This document shows positions 1 to 10,760 of a stretch of DNA of 64,000 nucleotides, one piece after another; within the stretch, counting starts at the first letter, position 1, and each line of letters opens with the position of its first letter. The stretch is from Vibrio coralliirubri. Its GTDB lineage: Bacteria; Pseudomonadota; Gammaproteobacteria; Enterobacterales; Vibrionaceae. A model generated the notes under the pieces. The model saw only the letters and a list, made by a program, of their open reading frames with translations. It made no database searches and was not told the origin of the DNA. The position numbers were made by a program, and so were the translations under genes. The stretch lies in NCBI RefSeq assembly GCF_024347375.1, contig NZ_AP025470.1, forward strand, positions 3,534,001 through 3,598,000. The letters are read 5' to 3'.

Positions 1-132
1 AACAGCACGAATCACGCTGATCGCCGCAGTCGCAAAGATAGCGAGCGCAACCAATACCTCAAGCAGCGTCATTCCTCGAGAACCAAGGGGCATACCACGA
101 GAACGAGAAGGAGAACGGTTATTCCTCTTCAT
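1..132 (-). CDS. gspI: Type II secretion minor pseudopilin GspI (partial)
   Basis: The first 44 codons of a minor pseudopilin run off the left edge of the window. A short basic leader is followed by the prepilin peptidase motif G-MTLLE and a hydrophobic helix (VLVALAIFATAAISV), which is typical of GspI/EpsI. The family role is in the tip complex of the type II secretion pseudopilus, after cleavage and methylation by the prepilin peptidase. I chose the ATG at 132 because a strong Shine-Dalgarno (GGGAGAAG) sits just upstream inside the end of gspH. The two genes overlap by 14 nt, which implies translational coupling. An internal ATG at 93 would give a shorter leader but lacks a ribosome binding site. 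Confidence 0.9.
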   Translation of the reverse strand, partial: MKRNNRSPSRSRGMPLGSRGMTLLEVLVALAIFATAAISVIRAV

Positions 133-712
133 ATTCTTCTCCCGGCTCTAGTAATCGAATGACACCATTATCCAATACTCGAATACGCCAACCATCTTGT
201 ATGGTGTCTCCGGTATTTGGATAAAACGACAATACAAATGGCGTCATTTCAGCACTCGACAAGATGTAGATCTGCGGTGGCTTCGGCTTCTTTTCCTCTT
301 CAAGATCAGCAAACATATCTTCATCAAACAAGCTTCCTGGGTTGAACAACCGATCATCGTCTTCCCATGCGCCACCCCCTAAGGTCAGTGACAAGGCGAG
401 CTCTTCCGGTAGTTCAGTTAAAGAGGGAATTTTTTCAAAGTCGACTTCTTGCCAGCCTTCAGACTTAAGCGCCATCAGTACATAGGTCGATTTCTTTTCA
501 TCAACACGAACGCCAAAATCCAAACCACTCAAAATAGCCTCTTCATTGAGTAATTGAACTCGCTGATAAAAGCTTTGAGCGTATTTTTTAGCAACATCTT
601 TGCTATTGGTAGGAATGGTCGCGATCACCGCGACCGCCGTTACTGACAGTAGTACCAACACCAAGAGAATTTCAATCAAGGTGAAACCTGGCTGTGTTTG
701 CTTAGTTTTCAC
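119..712 (-). CDS. gspH: Type II secretion minor pseudopilin GspH
   Basis: The 197-residue protein starts with a short leader and the cleavage motif PGFTLIE at about residues 8-14, followed by a hydrophobic N-terminal helix, the hallmark of type IV pilin-like proteins. Its place between gspG and gspI identifies it as GspH/EpsH, a minor pseudopilin of the type II secretion pseudopilus in the inner membrane and periplasm. The C-terminal part is acidic and ends in a run of glutamates. It overlaps gspI by 14 nt and lies about 97 nt downstream of gspG in the same operon. Confidence 0.93.
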   Translation of the reverse strand: MKTKQTQPGFTLIEILLVLVLLSVTAVAVIATIPTNSKDVAKKYAQSFYQRVQLLNEEAILSGLDFGVRVDEKKSTYVLMALKSEGWQEVDFEKIPSLTELPEELALSLTLGGGAWEDDDRLFNPGSLFDEDMFADLEEEKKPKPPQIYILSSAEMTPFVLSFYPNTGDTIQDGWRIRVLDNGVIRLLEPGEEYEEE

Positions 713-809
713 CTTTAGACTCCATCTGTTTATGTCCTAACATCATGTAACGGTATCAAGCCCAATAACTTATCAACCAACAGGAACGAATCAAACAATA
801 AGCTGAAGC

Positions 810-1253
810 TTATTGGAAATCCTGCATGTTCCAGTTGCCGATATCCGCAGCAATACCTTCACCGCCTTCTTGGCCATCAGCACCAAGAGTGAAAATATCG
901 ATAGTGCCGTTATCACCAGGGCTTAGGTATTGGTACTCGTTACCCCATGGGTCGTTTGGCAGACGCTTGATGTAGCCACCGTCGCGGTAGTTACGAGGCT
1001 CTGGGCTGCTTGGCTTAGAAACCAATGCATCAAGACCTTGGTCCGTTGTTGGGTAAACGCTGTTATCCAGTTTGTACATATCTAGCGCGTTCTCTAGCGC
1101 CACGATATCAGTGATGGCTTTTTGTTGGTCTGCCTTCTCTTTATTACCCAATAGGTTAGGTACAACAAAGCTCGCCAATACGCCAAGGATAACCACAACA
1201 ACCATCACCTCGAGTAGAGTAAAGCCTGATTGTTTCTTCATTTTATTTTTCAT
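810..1253 (-). CDS. gspG: Type II secretion major pseudopilin GspG
   Basis: This is the major pseudopilin that polymerises into the type II secretion pseudopilus. The N-terminus has a basic leader, then SGFTLLEVMVVVVILG, the prepilin cleavage site and assembly helix. The C-terminal half carries the usual GspG features, including the conserved DPWGN motif and an aspartate-rich calcium-binding end. I chose the ATG at 1253 because a GGAG ribosome binding site precedes it; an in-frame TTG at 1265 would add four residues. The length of 147 residues is normal. It lies in the operon between gspF and gspH. Confidence 0.95.
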   Translation of the reverse strand: MKNKMKKQSGFTLLEVMVVVVILGVLASFVVPNLLGNKEKADQQKAITDIVALENALDMYKLDNSVYPTTDQGLDALVSKPSSPEPRNYRDGGYIKRLPNDPWGNEYQYLSPGDNGTIDIFTLGADGQEGGEGIAADIGNWNMQDFQ

Positions 1254-1341
1254 TATTTTCTCCAAATTACAGACAGCGAGTTGAAGGTAATAATGTCCTT
1301 CTTCTCGTTAATCCAAAAACTAACGTCTTATAAGCGGTAGG

Positions 1342-2562
1342 TTAGCCGCTCATTAAATTATTCATTTCAAGCATCGGCATCAGAGTCGCCATCACAATGA
1401 ACAGTACTAAGCCTGCCATCAAAGCGATAAGTGCTGGCGTAAAGATACCTAATGCGATATTCACCGTCGATTCAAAGCTTTGGTCTTGGTTGTCCGCCGC
1501 TCTTGTCAGCATTTGTTCCAACTGACCACTCTGCTCACCACTGGCGATCATATGCAGCATCATCGGAGGGAAGAGTTTGGTTTGATCGAGCGCTTTACGC
1601 AGGCTTGCCCCTTCTCTAACACTGTCTGACGCCTGCAGTACTTGTTGCTTCACATGGTGATTCGACATTACATCAACCGCAACCTTCATCCCTTCAAGGA
1701 TAGGAATCGCACTCGAGGTACAGATAGAGAGTGTTCGAGCAAAACGAGAGGTATTAATCCCTTTCGCGATCTTGCCGATCAGTGGAATGCTTAATAGCTT
1801 GCGATCCCAACTCATGCGAACACCCGGCTTTTTCAGCGCGGTCTTAATCAACACAATCACACCGATGAACAACAATAGTAATTGGATGCCCCAATTCTGG
1901 ATAAATTCACTCGATGCTAATAAAAATTGTGTCGATTGAGGAAGTTCTTGGCCCATTTGTATAATCGGTTCAACGATCTTAGGTACCACGGTTGCCAACA
2001 GGAACGAAACAATCGTCACCGCAAACACCACCAGCACCACAGGGTAGATCATCGCTTGCAGCAACTTAGAGCGCATCTTCTGACGGTTTTCTGCGTAATC
2101 AGCCAGTCGCTCCAATACCGCATCTAAGTGACCCGATTTCTCACCAGCTGCGACCATGGCTCTAAACAGTTCATCAAAGATGTGAGGGTAATCAGCCAAA
2201 CTATCGGCTAGCGAATAACCTTCCGTTACCTTCGAACGAACCGCCAGTAACATGGTTCGAATGCGTGGCTTTTCAGACTGTTCGGCAACGGCTTTCAAGC
2301 ACTCTTCTAGCGGCATGCCTGATTGCACCAAGGTGGAAATTTGGCGAGTAATCAAAGCAAGGTCTGGCGTGCTGATACCACGCTTAAAACTGGTCGAGGG
2401 CTGAGCACCTTTCGCTGTTTTGGCCTTGGCTTCGGTCATCTCAACCGGCATCAAGCCTTGTTCCTTTAAGCGTTGGCGAGCCTGACGAGCGTTATCCGCT
2501 TCAATCGAGCCCTTTTTGCTTTTACCCTTGGCATCCAGTGCTTTGTATTCAAATGCCGCCAT
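1342..2562 (-). CDS. gspF: Type II secretion inner-membrane platform protein GspF
   Basis: The 406-residue polytopic inner-membrane protein belongs to the GspF/PilC family. It has two repeated cytoplasmic T2SSF domains (about residues 70-195 and 270-395), each followed by a hydrophobic segment, the last being the C-terminal helix near residues 375-400. The family forms the membrane platform that couples the GspE ATPase to pseudopilus assembly. It begins 1 nt downstream of the end of gspE, so the two are very likely translationally coupled. The N-terminal FEYKALDAKGK opening is typical of the family. Confidence 0.95.
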   Translation of the reverse strand: MAAFEYKALDAKGKSKKGSIEADNARQARQRLKEQGLMPVEMTEAKAKTAKGAQPSTSFKRGISTPDLALITRQISTLVQSGMPLEECLKAVAEQSEKPRIRTMLLAVRSKVTEGYSLADSLADYPHIFDELFRAMVAAGEKSGHLDAVLERLADYAENRQKMRSKLLQAMIYPVVLVVFAVTIVSFLLATVVPKIVEPIIQMGQELPQSTQFLLASSEFIQNWGIQLLLLFIGVIVLIKTALKKPGVRMSWDRKLLSIPLIGKIAKGINTSRFARTLSICTSSAIPILEGMKVAVDVMSNHHVKQQVLQASDSVREGASLRKALDQTKLFPPMMLHMIASGEQSGQLEQMLTRAADNQDQSFESTVNIALGIFTPALIALMAGLVLFIVMATLMPMLEMNNLMSG

Positions 2563-2563
2563 A

Positions 2564-4066
2564 CTAGACTTCCTTGGTCACGCGCATCACTTCTTCTAGG
2601 GACGTTACCCCTTTCAGAACTTTGCTCAAGCCATCATCTCGAATACTTGGTGTTGTGCCACGAATTGCTTTCTCAATCGCCTGTTCGCCTGCCTCACTGT
2701 GAATCAGCTCTTGTACCGAATCGTCAATCATCAAGAGTTCATGAATACCGGTACGGCCTCGATAGCCTTTGTGGCTGCAGCTTTCACACCCTTTGGCATG
2801 GTAAAGCGTCAGGCTGTCTTTCTTCTTAAACCCAAACAGTTTTTTCTGTTCTTTATCCGCTTCGTAAGGTTCTTTACAGTCGTTACACAGGGTGCGAACC
2901 AAGCGCTGAGCCAAAACACCCAGCAGCGAAGAAGAGATCAAGAAAGGTTCGATGCCCATATCACGCAGACGCGTGATCGCACCGATTGCCGTATTGGTGT
3001 GAAGAGTCGACATTACTAAGTGACCGGTTAAAGAGGCTTGAACAGCGATCTCTGCGGTCTCCAAGTCACGTATCTCACCAATCATTACCACATCGGGATC
3101 TTGACGAAGAATGGCACGTAAACCACGCGCAAAGGTCATATCAACCTTAGGGTTTACCTGCGTTTGGCCAATGCCATCGATATCAAATTCGATTGGATCT
3201 TCAACGGTTAAGATATTGCGCTCGTTGCTGTTGAGCTCTTGCAGGCCGGCGTACAAAGTGGTTGATTTACCAGAACCCGTAGGACCAGTAACCAAGATAA
3301 TGCCGTGTGGGCGCTGAATAAGCTTACGGAAGTTTTCGTGGTTCTCTGCCGTCATGCCTAAACTGTGCAGGTCTAGACGAGTGGCATTCTTATCCAACAG
3401 ACGCATTACCACACGCTCACCATGTGAAGAAGGCATGGTTGATACACGAACGTCGACCGCTCGGCCACCGATACGCAGAGAAATACGACCATCTTGTGGC
3501 ACGCGTTTTTCCGCAATATCTAACTTAGCCATAACCTTTACACGCGAAACCAACAGCGGAGCCAGTTTACGGCTCGGCGCCAACACATCACGCAACACAC
3601 CATCAATACGGAAACGGATAGACAGTGACTTCTCGAAGGTTTCGATATGAATATCCGAAGCACCTTCTTTGATCGCCTCGCCCAGCATCGCATTGATTAA
3701 CTTGATGATTGGCGCATCGTCTTCTGATTCGAGCAAGTCTTCATCTTGTGGCAACTCTTCTGCTAATGAGAAGAAATCGTCGTTGTCGGCACCAATGTCT
3801 TCCATTAGCTGACGAGCTTCCGACGAGTCACGCTGATAAGCATCGGTCAATTTTTTATCAAATTCGTCTGCGCTGATCGCTTGTGGCGTGAAGCCATTTT
3901 TCACCACGCGACTTACTTCAATGATCGCTGCCGACTTCAGAGGCTCCACATAGTAAAGCACCGGCGCACGCTCTGGGTGCTGATATTCCAACACCATCTT
4001 GTAGCGATTCGCAAAGCTAAACGGCAAGCGCTGATAAGTACGTGCCGCCCCTACCAATTCAGCCAT
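2564..4066 (-). CDS. gspE: Type II secretion ATPase GspE
   Basis: This is the 500-residue cytoplasmic secretion ATPase that powers the pseudopilus. Visible motifs are the Walker [10 protein letters not shown] near residue 262, the Asp and His boxes, and the Walker B region [13 protein letters not shown] tetracysteine zinc module follows, with two CxxC pairs (CNDC and CESC) near residues 397-430, as is normal for GspE. The N-terminal domain that binds GspL is present. The start codon overlaps the gspD stop as TAATG, giving a one-base overlap that supports translational coupling. Confidence 0.97.
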   Translation of the reverse strand: MAELVGAARTYQRLPFSFANRYKMVLEYQHPERAPVLYYVEPLKSAAIIEVSRVVKNGFTPQAISADEFDKKLTDAYQRDSSEARQLMEDIGADNDDFFSLAEELPQDEDLLESEDDAPIIKLINAMLGEAIKEGASDIHIETFEKSLSIRFRIDGVLRDVLAPSRKLAPLLVSRVKVMAKLDIAEKRVPQDGRISLRIGGRAVDVRVSTMPSSHGERVVMRLLDKNATRLDLHSLGMTAENHENFRKLIQRPHGIILVTGPTGSGKSTTLYAGLQELNSNERNILTVEDPIEFDIDGIGQTQVNPKVDMTFARGLRAILRQDPDVVMIGEIRDLETAEIAVQASLTGHLVMSTLHTNTAIGAITRLRDMGIEPFLISSSLLGVLAQRLVRTLCNDCKEPYEADKEQKKLFGFKKKDSLTLYHAKGCESCSHKGYRGRTGIHELLMIDDSVQELIHSEAGEQAIEKAIRGTTPSIRDDGLSKVLKGVTSLEEVMRVTKEV

Positions 4067-6090
4067 TATTCTGTTTCCATTTGATCGATGAAGGCTTGGA
4101 TTTCAGCCGGGTGATTCATATCGGCACCAAATTTAGGCAATACAGGGATATTATCGTCATCCAACAGTTTCAAACCTTGCTCAGCCTTGTACAACTGCTC
4201 AGCTCGGATGAAGTTGTATTTACGCTGAGTGATACCGTCAGCCGTCATGCCATCACGGATGATGGTTGGCTTAATGAATACCATTAGATTCTTTTTCTCA
4301 ACCTGAGTACTGGTTGATTTGAACAGGTGACCAAGCACTGGGATATCACCCAAGAATGGCACCTTAGATTCACTCTCTAATGCACGCTCGTCAATCAAGC
4401 CACCAAGCACCAACATTTGGCCATCTTGAACAATCACCGACGTATTCAATTGACGCTTAGCAAAACGCACATCAACCGCACCATTTGCGCCTAATACGTT
4501 CGATACTTCTTGCTCTATTTGCAGCTGAACTGAGTCACCTTCGTTGATTTGTGGGACTACTTTTAGCTTGATACCCACTTCTTTACGTTCAACCGTTTGG
4601 AATGGGTTATCGTTACTTGAACCTGCCGTTGAACCAGTTAGAACCGGAACCTCTTCACCCACAATGAACGACGCTTCGCCATTATCCATTACCGTGATAC
4701 TTGGAGAAGATAGGATGTTGGAATTTGAATCGGTTGCTACCGCACTGATCAACGCTGTCCAGTCGCCCATAACGACACTCATAGCCGCACCATTAACGCC
4801 AGAAAGTGCAGAAGCTAACGTTGAATAATCACCCTTTTCAGTGGTTGTCTCATTACGCTGGAAGTTACCATCAGAGTCATATACCGCGGTGGTCGTTTCA
4901 GTGTCTTTCGCTTCTTCTAAACCAACCATGACACCACCAATTGACGCTCCGGTGTTGCCGTACTGAATCACAGCACCAGTATCAAGGTTACCCCATTGCA
5001 CACCAAGGTTAATGCCATCACCCTCTGCCATTTCAACAATCAAGGCTTCAATCAATACTTGAGCACGACGGATATCGAGTTGAGCGATCACATCTTGCAG
5101 CGCGTTCATGATGTCTGGCTGTGCAGTAATAACCAATGAGTTGGTATCACTGTGAGCTGAGATCATTACTTGGTTGCGTTGCGATGAGTTGCCTTTGGTT
5201 GAAGATTGTTTCTCCGACTGTAGGTTATCCGACACGCCTTTCAGTACATCGACTAAGTCTTCTGCTTTTGCATACTTAAGATAAATAACTTGGTTGTTGC
5301 CCTTGGTTGCCATTTCGACATCAAGCTGCTCGATTAGCTTTCTTAGGCGGCTACGAACCTTAGGGTCACCAGAAATAAGAATCGCATTGGTACGCTCATC
5401 GGCAACCAGCTTAGGCTGAAGGAATGCAGGCGTATTCTTTGCGTCTGTTGTTTTGCTTAGAGCGTCTACAATACGCACCATCTCCGCCGCTGATGCATTC
5501 TTTAGCTCAACGACTTCAATCTCTTTGTCACCCGCTTGGTCAACACGCTTGATGATTTCAGCTAAACGGTTTACTACCGCCGCTCGACCGGTAATAAGGA
5601 TGATGTTGGCTGGGTCGTAGTGCACAACGTTACCCGCGCCAGCATTGTCGTTCAGTTGACGAAGCAGAGGAGAAAGTTCACGAACCGAGACATTACGTAC
5701 CGTCACAACACGCGTGACTACACTGTCGCCAGTGATCGAATCACGATCACCAACAACAGGAATGGCAGAGGTTTTAGAGTCTTTGGCTTTGATGATCTTA
5801 AGAACACCCGAGTCCATTTCAACGACCGCGTAGCCATACACCTCTAATACGTTTAAGAAGAAGCTGTAATATTGCTCTTCATTCAATACGTCGTAGCTGC
5901 GTACATCGATTTTTCCGCGCACCGATGGATCAACGATGATGGTCTTCTCTAGGTTACGACCAACAATATTAATAAACTCTTGAATATCAGTGCCTTTAAA
6001 GCTGGCACTAAAATCACTCGCGATGGCTGCGGGTGTGCAGATTAAGCTTCCTGCCAATAACCATGCACTTTTCTTAAACCAATGCTTCAC
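4066..6090 (-). CDS. gspD: Type II secretion outer-membrane secretin GspD
   Basis: The 674-residue outer-membrane secretin forms the exit channel of the type II secretion system. It has a signal peptide ending near AIAS (about residue 24), then the N0 domain and the repeated N1-N3 domains, then the secretin core with the conserved VPVLTGS motif and a C-terminal S domain. The serine/threonine-rich loop near residues 390-420 and the gate region are in the usual positions. It lies 41 nt downstream of gspC and overlaps gspE by one base. Confidence 0.97.
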   Translation of the reverse strand: MKHWFKKSAWLLAGSLICTPAAIASDFSASFKGTDIQEFINIVGRNLEKTIIVDPSVRGKIDVRSYDVLNEEQYYSFFLNVLEVYGYAVVEMDSGVLKIIKAKDSKTSAIPVVGDRDSITGDSVVTRVVTVRNVSVRELSPLLRQLNDNAGAGNVVHYDPANIILITGRAAVVNRLAEIIKRVDQAGDKEIEVVELKNASAAEMVRIVDALSKTTDAKNTPAFLQPKLVADERTNAILISGDPKVRSRLRKLIEQLDVEMATKGNNQVIYLKYAKAEDLVDVLKGVSDNLQSEKQSSTKGNSSQRNQVMISAHSDTNSLVITAQPDIMNALQDVIAQLDIRRAQVLIEALIVEMAEGDGINLGVQWGNLDTGAVIQYGNTGASIGGVMVGLEEAKDTETTTAVYDSDGNFQRNETTTEKGDYSTLASALSGVNGAAMSVVMGDWTALISAVATDSNSNILSSPSITVMDNGEASFIVGEEVPVLTGSTAGSSNDNPFQTVERKEVGIKLKVVPQINEGDSVQLQIEQEVSNVLGANGAVDVRFAKRQLNTSVIVQDGQMLVLGGLIDERALESESKVPFLGDIPVLGHLFKSTSTQVEKKNLMVFIKPTIIRDGMTADGITQRKYNFIRAEQLYKAEQGLKLLDDDNIPVLPKFGADMNHPAEIQAFIDQMETE

Positions 6091-6131
6091 GTACTTCTCC
6101 TACACTTTCGTCCTTCGTTAGACGCAAAGTT

Positions 6132-7055
6132 TTAAAATTCAATAAACACTTCATGTTGTTGACCATCTCTCTCGACGACGAGGTTTAGCTCTGTCAGCTC
6201 GGAGATAGAACGGAATATGTTGCCCATAGCGGCGGGGTCAGTCAGGTCTTGACCATTTAACTGAGTAGCAATATCTCCGTTTTGGAGCCCTACTGAGTTA
6301 AAAAGTTCTGAATCTTTGCCAGGGCTCACGCGATAACCAATAACGCTATCGTCGCGCTTCACCTGAGACAGTCGAACATATTGGAAGATTTGTTGCGGAT
6401 CTTTCATTATCTTCGCTTTAATTTCATCAAGCTTCTCTTCTGCAGAAGCCGGGTTATTACCACGAACTGAAGAAGAGCTACGAGGTGCTGCAGGCGCTGA
6501 TACGGCCAAACGCTTGTACTCAATACCTTCAAGCATCAAGGTTTCGTCTCGCCCTGAGTTATCAATAATCACACGATCGATTAATACCGCTTTTAGCTTG
6601 GCTCGAGTGCCTTCAATCTCTTCATTAATTCCGTAGGTCGCTTGCGTGCCGCGATTGGCGATCACCGCTAAGCTCAGTTTTGGATTCGAGCTTGCGACTG
6701 CACCCACTAAAACGAGATTTAATCGCGTCTTAGGCGCATCTTGGATAACTTGCTGTTCAACCACAGCGGGCGTGCTTGGATTATAAGCACCAAACATGTT
6801 GCTCTGCTGCAAAGAAGAGATATCGAGGGTCGATTGAGGTGCTGAAGACGATGAGGCCGTTGCTGCCCAGGGCACGACGGTTTGCTCGGCAGGTTCGATA
6901 AACCATGCAAGCTGTCCTAAGATCCATGCGGAAGCTGCAATCAATACACAACAGGTCGCTAAGCTTAGTTTCTGCTGAAGTACAAATCCATTCTCTAATA
7001 AGCGGCTCAACATAGGAGAATTCCCTACGCGATTTTTGAGCTCTAAAAAGTTCAC
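6132..7055 (-). CDS. gspC: Type II secretion inner-membrane protein GspC
   Basis: This is the first gene of the secretion operon. The 307-residue bitopic protein has one transmembrane helix (about residues 30-53), a proline/serine-rich linker, the HR homology region (about 95-175) that contacts the secretin, and a C-terminal PDZ domain (about 210-307). The family links the inner-membrane platform to GspD and takes part in substrate recognition. It is divergent from hslR across a 289-bp AT-rich gap that should hold both promoters; I could not assign a convincing -35/-10 pair there by eye. Confidence 0.95.
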   Translation of the reverse strand: MNFLELKNRVGNSPMLSRLLENGFVLQQKLSLATCCVLIAASAWILGQLAWFIEPAEQTVVPWAATASSSSAPQSTLDISSLQQSNMFGAYNPSTPAVVEQQVIQDAPKTRLNLVLVGAVASSNPKLSLAVIANRGTQATYGINEEIEGTRAKLKAVLIDRVIIDNSGRDETLMLEGIEYKRLAVSAPAAPRSSSSVRGNNPASAEEKLDEIKAKIMKDPQQIFQYVRLSQVKRDDSVIGYRVSPGKDSELFNSVGLQNGDIATQLNGQDLTDPAAMGNIFRSISELTELNLVVERDGQQHEVFIEF

Positions 7056-7344
7056 TTTCCTAGTCCCTTTTCATGACGACAAACGCTGCAAATCATTAAA
7101 CTTTCAGCTTTTTTATTCATTCGTTCGATACCAAGCTTATTTAAGCAATAAGATCCTGAACTATATCATAGCAAATCTATAAATCGGCATAACATGGCTA
7201 TTTTGTATTATGACTTGAAAAAAATGCCAACCGCCTCCACATAAAACCTCTATCTAATGTGATAAGCATCATCAAAAACATGTTGCGCACTGTTCATTAC
7301 AGTTAAACCGCATTCATTTCTCACTTAATAAGGCACAGCCCTAT

Positions 7345-7731
7345 ATGAAAACTGCTAATGAAGCTGTCAGACTCGATAAATGGTTGTGGGCAGCTCGTTT
7401 TTACAAAACCCGGTCTATTGCTCGCAACATGGTCGATGGTGGCAAAGTCCACTATAATGGTCAGCGCAGCAAGCCAAGTAAAATTGTCGAACTTGGGGCT
7501 GTGATTACACTGCGCCAAGGTAATGAAGAAAAGACGGTAACGATCGAGAAAATCTCTGCTCATCGCGGTGGAGCTCCGATCGCTCAAACCCTCTATGAAG
7601 AAACCACCGAGAGCTTGGCAAAAAGAGAAGAGTTTGCGACACAGCGTAAACTGAATGCTCATAACCCAGCTCCAGAGCGTCGCCCTGATAAGAAGCAACG
7701 TCGTGACATCATCAAGTTCAAGCATCAATAA
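7345..7731 (+). CDS. hslR: Ribosome-associated heat shock protein Hsp15
   Basis: The 128-residue basic protein has an S4 RNA-binding domain at the N-terminus (RLDKWLWAARFYKTR motif near residues 9-23) and a lysine/arginine-rich C-terminal tail, the arrangement of Hsp15. The known role is binding stalled 50S subunits carrying nascent peptidyl-tRNA and helping to recycle them. It is followed 18 nt later by hslO, as in E. coli, so the two probably form a heat-shock operon. A long open frame on the opposite strand is only its shadow. Confidence 0.95.
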   Translation: MKTANEAVRLDKWLWAARFYKTRSIARNMVDGGKVHYNGQRSKPSKIVELGAVITLRQGNEEKTVTIEKISAHRGGAPIAQTLYEETTESLAKREEFATQRKLNAHNPAPERRPDKKQRRDIIKFKHQ

Positions 7732-7749
7732 GCTAGAAGGAATAGCCAA

Positions 7750-8643
7750 ATGGCAGACCCAATGTCTACAAGTAATGTTTTAAATCGCTACCTATTTGAA
7801 GACCTATCAGTACGTGGTGAATTGGTACAAATGGATGAAGCGTACCAACAAATTATTTCTAGCAAGGAATACCCAGCGCCAGTGCAAAAACTACTGGGTG
7901 AGCTATTGGTATCAACAACGCTATTAACTGCGACCCTAAAGTTTGAAGGTTCTATCACAATGCAATTGCAAGGTGACGGCCCAGTATCTCTAGCAGTTAT
8001 CAATGGCGATCACGACCAGAAGATCCGTGGTGTTGCTCGCTTTGAAGGCGATATCGCAGACGACGCAGGTCTACACGACCTAATGGGTAAAGGTCACCTA
8101 GTGATCACCATCGATCCTAAGAAAGGTGAACGTTACCAAGGTATTGTTGGTCTTGAAGGTGACACGCTGGCACAAGTGCTTGAAGGCTACTTCGCTAACT
8201 CTGAACAGCTTAAGACTCGTCTATGGCTGCGCACTGGCGAGCATGAAGGCAAAGCACACGCTGCAGGTATGTTGCTACAAGTGATGCCTGACGGTACTGG
8301 TACTCCAGATGACTTCGAACACCTAGAGCAACTAACAGATACAGTGAAAAACGAAGAGCTATTCACTCTAGAAGCGAACGAACTGCTTTACCGTTTGTAC
8401 AACCAAGAGAAAGTACAGCTATTCACACCACAACCGGTTGAGTTCTTCTGTGGTTGTTCACGCGATCGAAGTGCAGCAGCAATCATTACTGTTGCTCAAG
8501 AAGAGATCTACGACATCCTAAGCACCGAAGGAAGCGTTGGTCTACACTGCGATTACTGTGGCACAAACTACTCGTTCGACAAGAATGATGTTGATGCACT
8601 GTACGCAGAAGCAGCAGATAAAGGCAGCAATACGGTTCATTAA
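7750..8643 (+). CDS. hslO: Redox-regulated chaperone Hsp33
   Basis: The 297-residue holdase chaperone is activated by oxidative unfolding. The N-terminal substrate-binding domain ([24 protein letters not shown]) is followed by a C-terminal redox switch with the four zinc-binding cysteines arranged as CGC and CDYC, about 30 residues apart near residues 234-271. An AGAAGGAATAG ribosome binding site supports the ATG at 7750; an alternative start four codons later (MSTSN) cannot be excluded. It is co-directional with hslR and ends in a hairpin terminator. Confidence 0.96.
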   Translation: MADPMSTSNVLNRYLFEDLSVRGELVQMDEAYQQIISSKEYPAPVQKLLGELLVSTTLLTATLKFEGSITMQLQGDGPVSLAVINGDHDQKIRGVARFEGDIADDAGLHDLMGKGHLVITIDPKKGERYQGIVGLEGDTLAQVLEGYFANSEQLKTRLWLRTGEHEGKAHAAGMLLQVMPDGTGTPDDFEHLEQLTDTVKNEELFTLEANELLYRLYNQEKVQLFTPQPVEFFCGCSRDRSAAAIITVAQEEIYDILSTEGSVGLHCDYCGTNYSFDKNDVDALYAEAADKGSNTVH

Positions 8644-8676
8644 TTTACGGCGTACCAAAAACACGTAATTTACCCC

Positions 8677-8706
8677 AAAAAGGTCAGCACTCAGCTGGCC
8701 TTTTTT
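8677..8706 (+). terminator. Rho-independent terminator after hslO
   Basis: A 7-bp stem (GGTCAGC / GCTGGCC, with one G-T pair) and a 5-nt loop are followed by six T residues. It ends the hslR-hslO transcript. Confidence 0.85.
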
Positions 8707-8980
8707 GTGATCAAAATAGCGCAAACTCCGTAACATCTCGTAATAAAATCACCGCTTAATTTTAATCAATTAATAATGTTCTCGCCCCTAGCGCAAAGGT
8801 TTGCGTACAGGATAGACTAGTTGGGCCAATATGTGACGAGACGCTTAAAACCCCATGGTTAATATGGATATTTTTTGAGCTGTATCCCTGTTTCCCCCGA
8901 GTCTCGTTGCTAGCATGGTGAGCAGATAACAATAAAAAATTAATACAAAATCCCTACAAAATATCCTACAAGGAGCACCT
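8707..8980. other. pckA upstream region, no recognised element
   Basis: This AT-rich 274-bp stretch must hold the pckA promoter. I see no gene, repeat or clear CRP palindrome in it. The only confident site is the AAGGAG ribosome binding site just before the pckA ATG. Confidence 0.5.
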
Positions 8981-10606
8981 ATGACCGTTATGGAACATAC
9001 AAAGGCTGCACAAATTGATCTAACTAAGCACGGACTGACTGGCGTTACTGAAGTTCTTCGTAATCCTAGCTACGAGCAGTTATTCGTTGAAGAAACACTG
9101 CCAGGTTTGGAAGGCTACGAAAAAGGCGTAGTAACGGAACTAGGCTCTGTTGCGGTAGACACTGGTATCTTTACTGGCCGCTCACCAAAAGATAAGTACA
9201 TTGTTAAAGATGACACGACCCGCGATACCATGTGGTGGTCAGATCAAGGCAAAAATGACAACAAACCGATTACAACTGAAGTATGGAATGAGCTGAAAGA
9301 GCTTGTGACAACTCAGCTATCTGGCAAGCGCCTGTTTGTCATCGACGGTTATTGTGGTGCTAACCCTGATACGCGCTTAAGCGTGCGTATTATCACTGAA
9401 GTAGCGTGGCAAGCACACTTCGTTAAGAACATGTTCATTCGTCCAACAGACGAAGAGCTAGCAACGTTCGAACCTGATTTCGTGGTAATGAACGGTGCTA
9501 AAACAACTAACCCTAACTGGGAAAAGCAGGGTCTAAACTCTGAAAACTTCGTTGCTTTCAACCTAACAGAGCGCGTTCAAATCATCGGTGGTACTTGGTA
9601 CGGCGGTGAGATGAAGAAAGGCATGTTCGCAATGATGAACTACCTGCTTCCTCTGCAAGGCATTGCTTCAATGCACTGTAGTGCAAACGTCGGCGAGAAA
9701 GGCGATGTAGCGATCTTCTTCGGTCTATCTGGTACAGGTAAAACTACGCTTTCAACCGATCCTAAGCGTGAGCTAATCGGTGATGATGAGCACGGTTGGG
9801 ATGACGATGGTATCTTCAACTTCGAAGGTGGTTGTTACGCGAAGACTATTCGTCTATCTAAAGAAGCAGAACCTGAAATCTACAATGCAATCCGTCGCGA
9901 TGCACTACTAGAAAACGTAACGGTTCGTGGTGATGGTTCTATCGATTTTGATGACGGTTCAAAAACTGAGAACACTCGTGTTTCTTACCCGATTCACCAC
10001 ATCGACAACATCGTTAAGCCAGTATCAAAAGCCGGTCACGCTCAAAAGGTTATCTTCCTGACTGCTGATGCATTCGGTGTACTACCACCCGTTTCTAAAC
10101 TGACTCCAGAGCAAACGAAGTACCACTTCCTATCTGGCTTCACTGCGAAACTAGCGGGTACTGAGCGTGGTATTACTGAGCCAACACCAACGTTCTCTGC
10201 GGCATTTGGTGCGGCATTCCTAACTCTTCACCCAACTCAGTACGCTGAAGTGCTTGTGAAGCGTATGGAAGCGGCTGGCGCTGAAGCTTACCTAGTGAAC
10301 ACAGGTTGGAACGGTACTGGTAAACGTATCTCTATCCAAGATACTCGCGGCATCATCGACGCTATCCTAGATGGCTCAATCGACAACGCTGAAACTAAGG
10401 TTATCCCTATGTTTAACCTAGAAGTACCGCTAGCGCTGCACGATGTTGACCCAGCGATCCTTGACCCACGCGATACATACACTGACCCTCTACAATGGGA
10501 AAGCAAAGCGAAAGATCTAGCCGAGCGCTTCATCAACAACTTTGATAAGTACACAGACAACGCTGAAGGTAAATCACTGGTTGCGGCTGGCCCTCAACTG
10601 GACTAA
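8981..10606 (+). CDS. pckA: Phosphoenolpyruvate carboxykinase (ATP)
   Basis: The 541-residue enzyme converts oxaloacetate and ATP to phosphoenolpyruvate, CO2 and ADP, the first committed step of gluconeogenesis. Visible motifs are the substrate-binding [10 protein letters not shown] near residue 63, the PEPCK P-loop [11 protein letters not shown] near residue 250, the metal-binding DDEHGW, and the adenine-binding [11 protein letters not shown] near residue 436. The length matches the family. An AAGGAG Shine-Dalgarno fixes the start. The hslO-pckA adjacency is shared with E. coli. Confidence 0.98.
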   Translation: MTVMEHTKAAQIDLTKHGLTGVTEVLRNPSYEQLFVEETLPGLEGYEKGVVTELGSVAVDTGIFTGRSPKDKYIVKDDTTRDTMWWSDQGKNDNKPITTEVWNELKELVTTQLSGKRLFVIDGYCGANPDTRLSVRIITEVAWQAHFVKNMFIRPTDEELATFEPDFVVMNGAKTTNPNWEKQGLNSENFVAFNLTERVQIIGGTWYGGEMKKGMFAMMNYLLPLQGIASMHCSANVGEKGDVAIFFGLSGTGKTTLSTDPKRELIGDDEHGWDDDGIFNFEGGCYAKTIRLSKEAEPEIYNAIRRDALLENVTVRGDGSIDFDDGSKTENTRVSYPIHHIDNIVKPVSKAGHAQKVIFLTADAFGVLPPVSKLTPEQTKYHFLSGFTAKLAGTERGITEPTPTFSAAFGAAFLTLHPTQYAEVLVKRMEAAGAEAYLVNTGWNGTGKRISIQDTRGIIDAILDGSIDNAETKVIPMFNLEVPLALHDVDPAILDPRDTYTDPLQWESKAKDLAERFINNFDKYTDNAEGKSLVAAGPQLD

Positions 10607-10670
10607 CCCAATCATCTGCTCGGGCTTAGCCAAAAGCGAACGCCCAATTTAAAGTGATATTTTTGTAGCA

Positions 10671-10695
10671 AGCCCCTCTTTTGAGGGGCTTTTTT
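10671..10695 (+). terminator. Rho-independent terminator after pckA
   Basis: A perfect 8-bp stem AGCCCCTC / GAGGGGCT with a TTTT loop is followed by a run of T residues. Confidence 0.92.
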
Positions 10696-10760
10696 GTTGC
10701 TGCTTGCCCCTTTTTGTTCCACTCTGTTTTGAGACTATTGAAATTTAAGGCTTTCAGGGA

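Noticed and set aside
2473..2829. 118-residue plus-strand frame spanning the gspE-gspF junction
   Set aside because: It is antisense to two strongly conserved secretion genes and lacks a ribosome binding site.
7321..7749. 142-residue minus-strand frame over hslR
   Set aside because: It is antisense to hslR, which has a clear S4 domain; the frame has no family features.
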